Source of the DNA: Anaerolineaceae bacterium
GTDB taxonomy: Bacteria; Chloroflexota; Anaerolineae; JAAYZQ01
NCBI GenBank assembly: GCA_012514775.1
Contig: JAAYZQ010000420.1
Span: 1-26,301, forward strand
Length of the DNA stretch: 26,301 nt
Reading direction: 5' to 3'
Positions 23,980 to 26,301 of the stretch are shown here, piece by piece. The position numbers and the translations under genes were made by a program. Numbering within the stretch: position 1 is the stretch's first letter; each line of letters opens with the position of its first letter. A model generated the notes under the pieces. That model did not search any database. It saw only the letters and a program-made list of their open reading frames with translations, and had not been told where the DNA came from.

Positions 23980-26070
23980 CTACTCCAGCACCAATCTCAT
24001 GTCAATACCTACCAGGCCCTGGCCGTCCTCGAAGACGGTCAGGGGGTTCACGTCAAACTCGACGATTTCGGGGAAATCGGTAACCAATTGCGACAGGCGC
24101 AGCAGGGCCTCTGCCAGCGCTTCCGTGTCCGAAGGACCCTCGCCTCGCGTGCCGCGCAGAATGTTGGCTGCCTTGATCTCGCCGATCATCTCCCGGGCCT
24201 CGCGCCGGTCAAAGGGGGCGATGCGAAAGGTGACGTCACGCAGTGACTCGACATAGATCCCGCCAAGGCCAAACATCATGAGCGGCCCGAAGTGTGGGTC
24301 GCGGTGCATGCCCGCGATGACCTCCTTGCCTCCCTGCACCATCTGCTGCACCAGGCAGCCCCAGATCTCGGCCTCGGGCATGTAGCGGCTGGCACGGTAG
24401 ACCATGAGCTCGAAAGCGTCGCGCACTTCGGCCGGCGTGGTGACGTCGAGCTTGACGCCGCCCACGTCCGTCTTGTGCAGAATGTCGGGCGACGAAATCT
24501 TGATCGCCACCGGAAAGCCGATCTCCTCGGCATAGTGGACTGCCTCTTCCGGGCTGCGGGCCAGGTAGGTGGGAGGCGTGCGAATGCCATAGGCGTCCAT
24601 GATCTCCCGGGTCTCGGTGTCGCCCATGGACAGGCGGCCTTCGGCGCGTACCTGGGCAAAGGCCCGCCGCACCCGCTCGTGATCGACGGCCACGGTCTCC
24701 AGGTTCTGGGGTGGGCGCTCGCGCCACAGCCGGTAGCTGCGCATGGCTGCCAGGGCGGCCACGGCCCGCTCGGGCACCGGATAGTTGGGCACGCGGTGCT
24801 GGTTCAGGATGTGGATGCCGGGCGCCACCGTGTCCTGGCCCATGAAGCAGCCGACGATGGGCTTGTCCACGCGTTGCGACAGCTCGCCGACGACCCGCGC
24901 CGTCCCCACCACGTCGGTCATGATCTGCGGGGTCAGGATGACGACGATGCCCCCCACGTTCTGGTCGTTGGCCACCGTGTCGAGGGCCGTGCTGTAGCGG
25001 TCGGCCAGGGCGTCGCCCAGCAGGTCGACGGGGTTCAGGACGCTGGCTGCTGAGGGCAGTGCCGCCCGCAGGCGCTCCATGGAGCGCGCCTCGAGGGAGG
25101 CCAACTGCAGCCCGGCACGCTCACAGGCGTCCGTGGCCATGATCCCTGGCCCGCCGGCGTTGGTCACCACGGCAATCCGATCCACGGCCAGGAGGGGCTG
25201 GCGCGCAAAAGCGATGGAATAGTCAAACAGCTCCTGGACCGAACGGGCACGGATGACGCCGCTCTGTCGAAAGGCGGCTTCGTAGGCCCGCTCCGAGCCC
25301 GCCAGCGTGCCCGTGTGCGACGATACGGCGCGAGAGCCGCCGCTGGTCGTCCCCGACTTGATGGCGATGACCGGTTTCTTGCCGCTGGCCTCCCGGGCGA
25401 CGCGCATGAACTCTGGCCCCTTTTCGATGCCTTCCAGGTAGGCCATGATGACGTTGGTGCACGGGTCGTTCTGCCACGCCTTCACAAATGTCACCTCGTC
25501 GGTATCGGCCTTGTTGCCCAGGCTCACAAAGCGGGAAAAGCCCACCTGTTCGGCCAGTGCCATGTCCAGGATTGAGGTGCACAGGGCGCCCGACTGGGAC
25601 ATAAAGGCGATGGTCCCCCGCGAGGGCATGCCGGCCGCAAACGAGGCGTTGAGCCTGGCAATGGTGTCGATGATCCCCAGGCAGTTGGGGCCGATGAGGC
25701 GCATGCCGTAACGGCGCGCGATGGACACGATGTCGTGTTCTCGGTGCCAGCCCTCGCTGCCCACCTCTCGAAAGCCGGCCGAGATAATGACGGCACCCTT
25801 GACCCCCTTTTCTCCGCACTCCACCAGGATCTGGGATACCTGGCGGCTGGGCACGAGAATGACGGCCAGGTCTATAGGGCCCGGAACGAGCAGGACGCTG
25901 GCATAGCACTGCAAGCCCAGGATCTCCTGGGAATGGGGGTTGATGGGATAGACGGCTCCCTGGTACCCATGCTGCAGGATGTTCTGCAGGACGGCGTGGC
26001 CGATCTTGCCCGGCGTCCGTGACGCGCCCACGACCGCCACCGATTTTGGATCGAAAAACATGTCGAGCAC
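23980..26070 (-). CDS. ADP-forming acetate/acyl-CoA ligase, fused alpha-beta subunits
   Basis: A 696-aa enzyme that converts acetyl-CoA (or another acyl-CoA), ADP and phosphate to the acid, ATP and CoA. The N-terminal CoA-binding domain starts FFDPKSVAVVGASRTPGKIG. The ligase-CoA domain has GPNCLGIID and MSQSGALCTSILD. The phosphohistidine is likely His252 in AVSSHTGTLAG. The C-terminal ATP-grasp (from about residue 470) has GIRTPPTYLARSPEEAV, AIKISSPDILHKTDVGGVKL and EFDVNPL. The GTG at 26070 is chosen because AGGAG sits 6-7 nt upstream; an ATG three codons on (26061) is the alternative, and a reading from 26274 would pass through the promoter. It is the first gene of a three-gene unit with the DRTGG protein and enolase. 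Confidence 0.93.
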   Translation of the reverse strand: MLDMFFDPKSVAVVGASRTPGKIGHAVLQNILQHGYQGAVYPINPHSQEILGLQCYASVLLVPGPIDLAVILVPSRQVSQILVECGEKGVKGAVIISAGFREVGSEGWHREHDIVSIARRYGMRLIGPNCLGIIDTIARLNASFAAGMPSRGTIAFMSQSGALCTSILDMALAEQVGFSRFVSLGNKADTDEVTFVKAWQNDPCTNVIMAYLEGIEKGPEFMRVAREASGKKPVIAIKSGTTSGGSRAVSSHTGTLAGSERAYEAAFRQSGVIRARSVQELFDYSIAFARQPLLAVDRIAVVTNAGGPGIMATDACERAGLQLASLEARSMERLRAALPSAASVLNPVDLLGDALADRYSTALDTVANDQNVGGIVVILTPQIMTDVVGTARVVGELSQRVDKPIVGCFMGQDTVAPGIHILNQHRVPNYPVPERAVAALAAMRSYRLWRERPPQNLETVAVDHERVRRAFAQVRAEGRLSMGDTETREIMDAYGIRTPPTYLARSPEEAVHYAEEIGFPVAIKISSPDILHKTDVGGVKLDVTTPAEVRDAFELMVYRASRYMPEAEIWGCLVQQMVQGGKEVIAGMHRDPHFGPLMMFGLGGIYVESLRDVTFRIAPFDRREAREMIGEIKAANILRGTRGEGPSDTEALAEALLRLSQLVTDFPEIVEFDVNPLTVFEDGQGLVGIDMRLVLE

Positions 26071-26112
26071 GGTTTGCTCCTGAACGAGCGACGACGGAAA
26101 TGTTGCCCGGGT

Positions 26113-26141
26113 ATGATACCGCAAAACCCCTGAAAGCGCAA
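26113..26141 (-). promoter_or_regulatory. possible promoter of the acyl-CoA ligase gene
   Basis: On the minus strand, TTGCGC (26141-26136), a 17-bp spacer and TATCAT (26118-26113). The predicted start near 26105 gives a leader of about 35 nt. The -35 is weak. The rest of 26071-26301 shows no gene. Confidence 0.4.
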
Positions 26142-26301
26142 ACGTGCTCCAGAGGCCGAAGCGCAGGGCGCACACAACAAGGTCGCCCGACAACCGATAC
26201 CCGCTGCGGCGAGGGCGCCAGGTCTCGCCGCCTCGTGGGCCGAGGGGATCGGCCGGTTCCCGTGGAGCTTCCATGGAGCGGCCTGTAGCAGTCGTTACTT
26301 G

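Noticed and set aside
26070..26274. N-terminal extension of the acyl-CoA ligase to 26274
   Set aside because: The extra 68 residues do not resemble the family, and the region contains a plausible promoter and then an AGGAG-preceded GTG.

Overview
The window is GC-rich, gene-dense bacterial chromosome. The gene content suggests a Chloroflexota bacterium (Anaerolineae/Caldilineae-like): a MalT-type LuxR regulator, a MEMO-family protein, a CLP1/GRC3-like kinase, a fused ADP-forming acyl-CoA synthetase beside a BioD/DRTGG protein, a 70-residue protein of a type I associate with that phylum, and G/C-rich hairpin repeats between genes. This assignment is inference from gene families; the window holds no rRNA or tRNA.

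Layout. 197-2591 (+): a capreomycidine-synthase-like aminotransferase, a DUF6125-like protein and a small 4Fe-4S protein. 2671-2740: a paired hairpin repeat between convergent genes. 2731-4193 (-): flavodoxin-domain protein, membrane protein and 70-aa protein, in one operon. 4368-7016 (-): large MalT-type LuxR regulator, separated from that operon by a perfect 12-bp hairpin. 7171-8640 (-): macro-domain protein and a DUF6544-like membrane-anchored protein. 8870-13949 (+): a complete branched-chain amino acid/amide ABC importer, livKHMGF. It has a near-ideal promoter and a long leader with a short ORF running into an intrinsic terminator (possible attenuator). 14044-19938 (-): CLP1/GRC3-like kinase, MEMO protein, DUF4139 protein, a C_GCAxxG_C_C redox protein and an ARMT1/DUF89 phosphatase. 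20103-21371 (+): an MFS transporter that is probably translated from a leaderless mRNA. 21465-26070 (-): ADP-forming acetyl-CoA synthetase, BioD/DRTGG phosphotransacetylase-like protein and enolase.

The main discovery is at 15262-15705. The C_GCAxxG_C_C gene reads through an in-frame TGA exactly where this family has its first conserved cysteine. A strong Shine-Dalgarno precedes an ATG 26 codons upstream of that TGA. An 8-bp perfect hairpin with a G-starting loop lies 21 nt after it, as expected for a bacterial SECIS element. The gene is best read as a selenoprotein of 147 residues with Sec27. Conventional gene calling would cut it to 116 residues and lose the catalytic position.

Other signals: several promoters share a TTGNC-type -35 with 16-17 bp spacing, and two of them (divergent, 19945-20094) place the start codon at the predicted transcription start. 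The acetyl-CoA synthetase/DRTGG/enolase block suggests acetyl-CoA/acetate conversion with ATP formation beside lower glycolysis.
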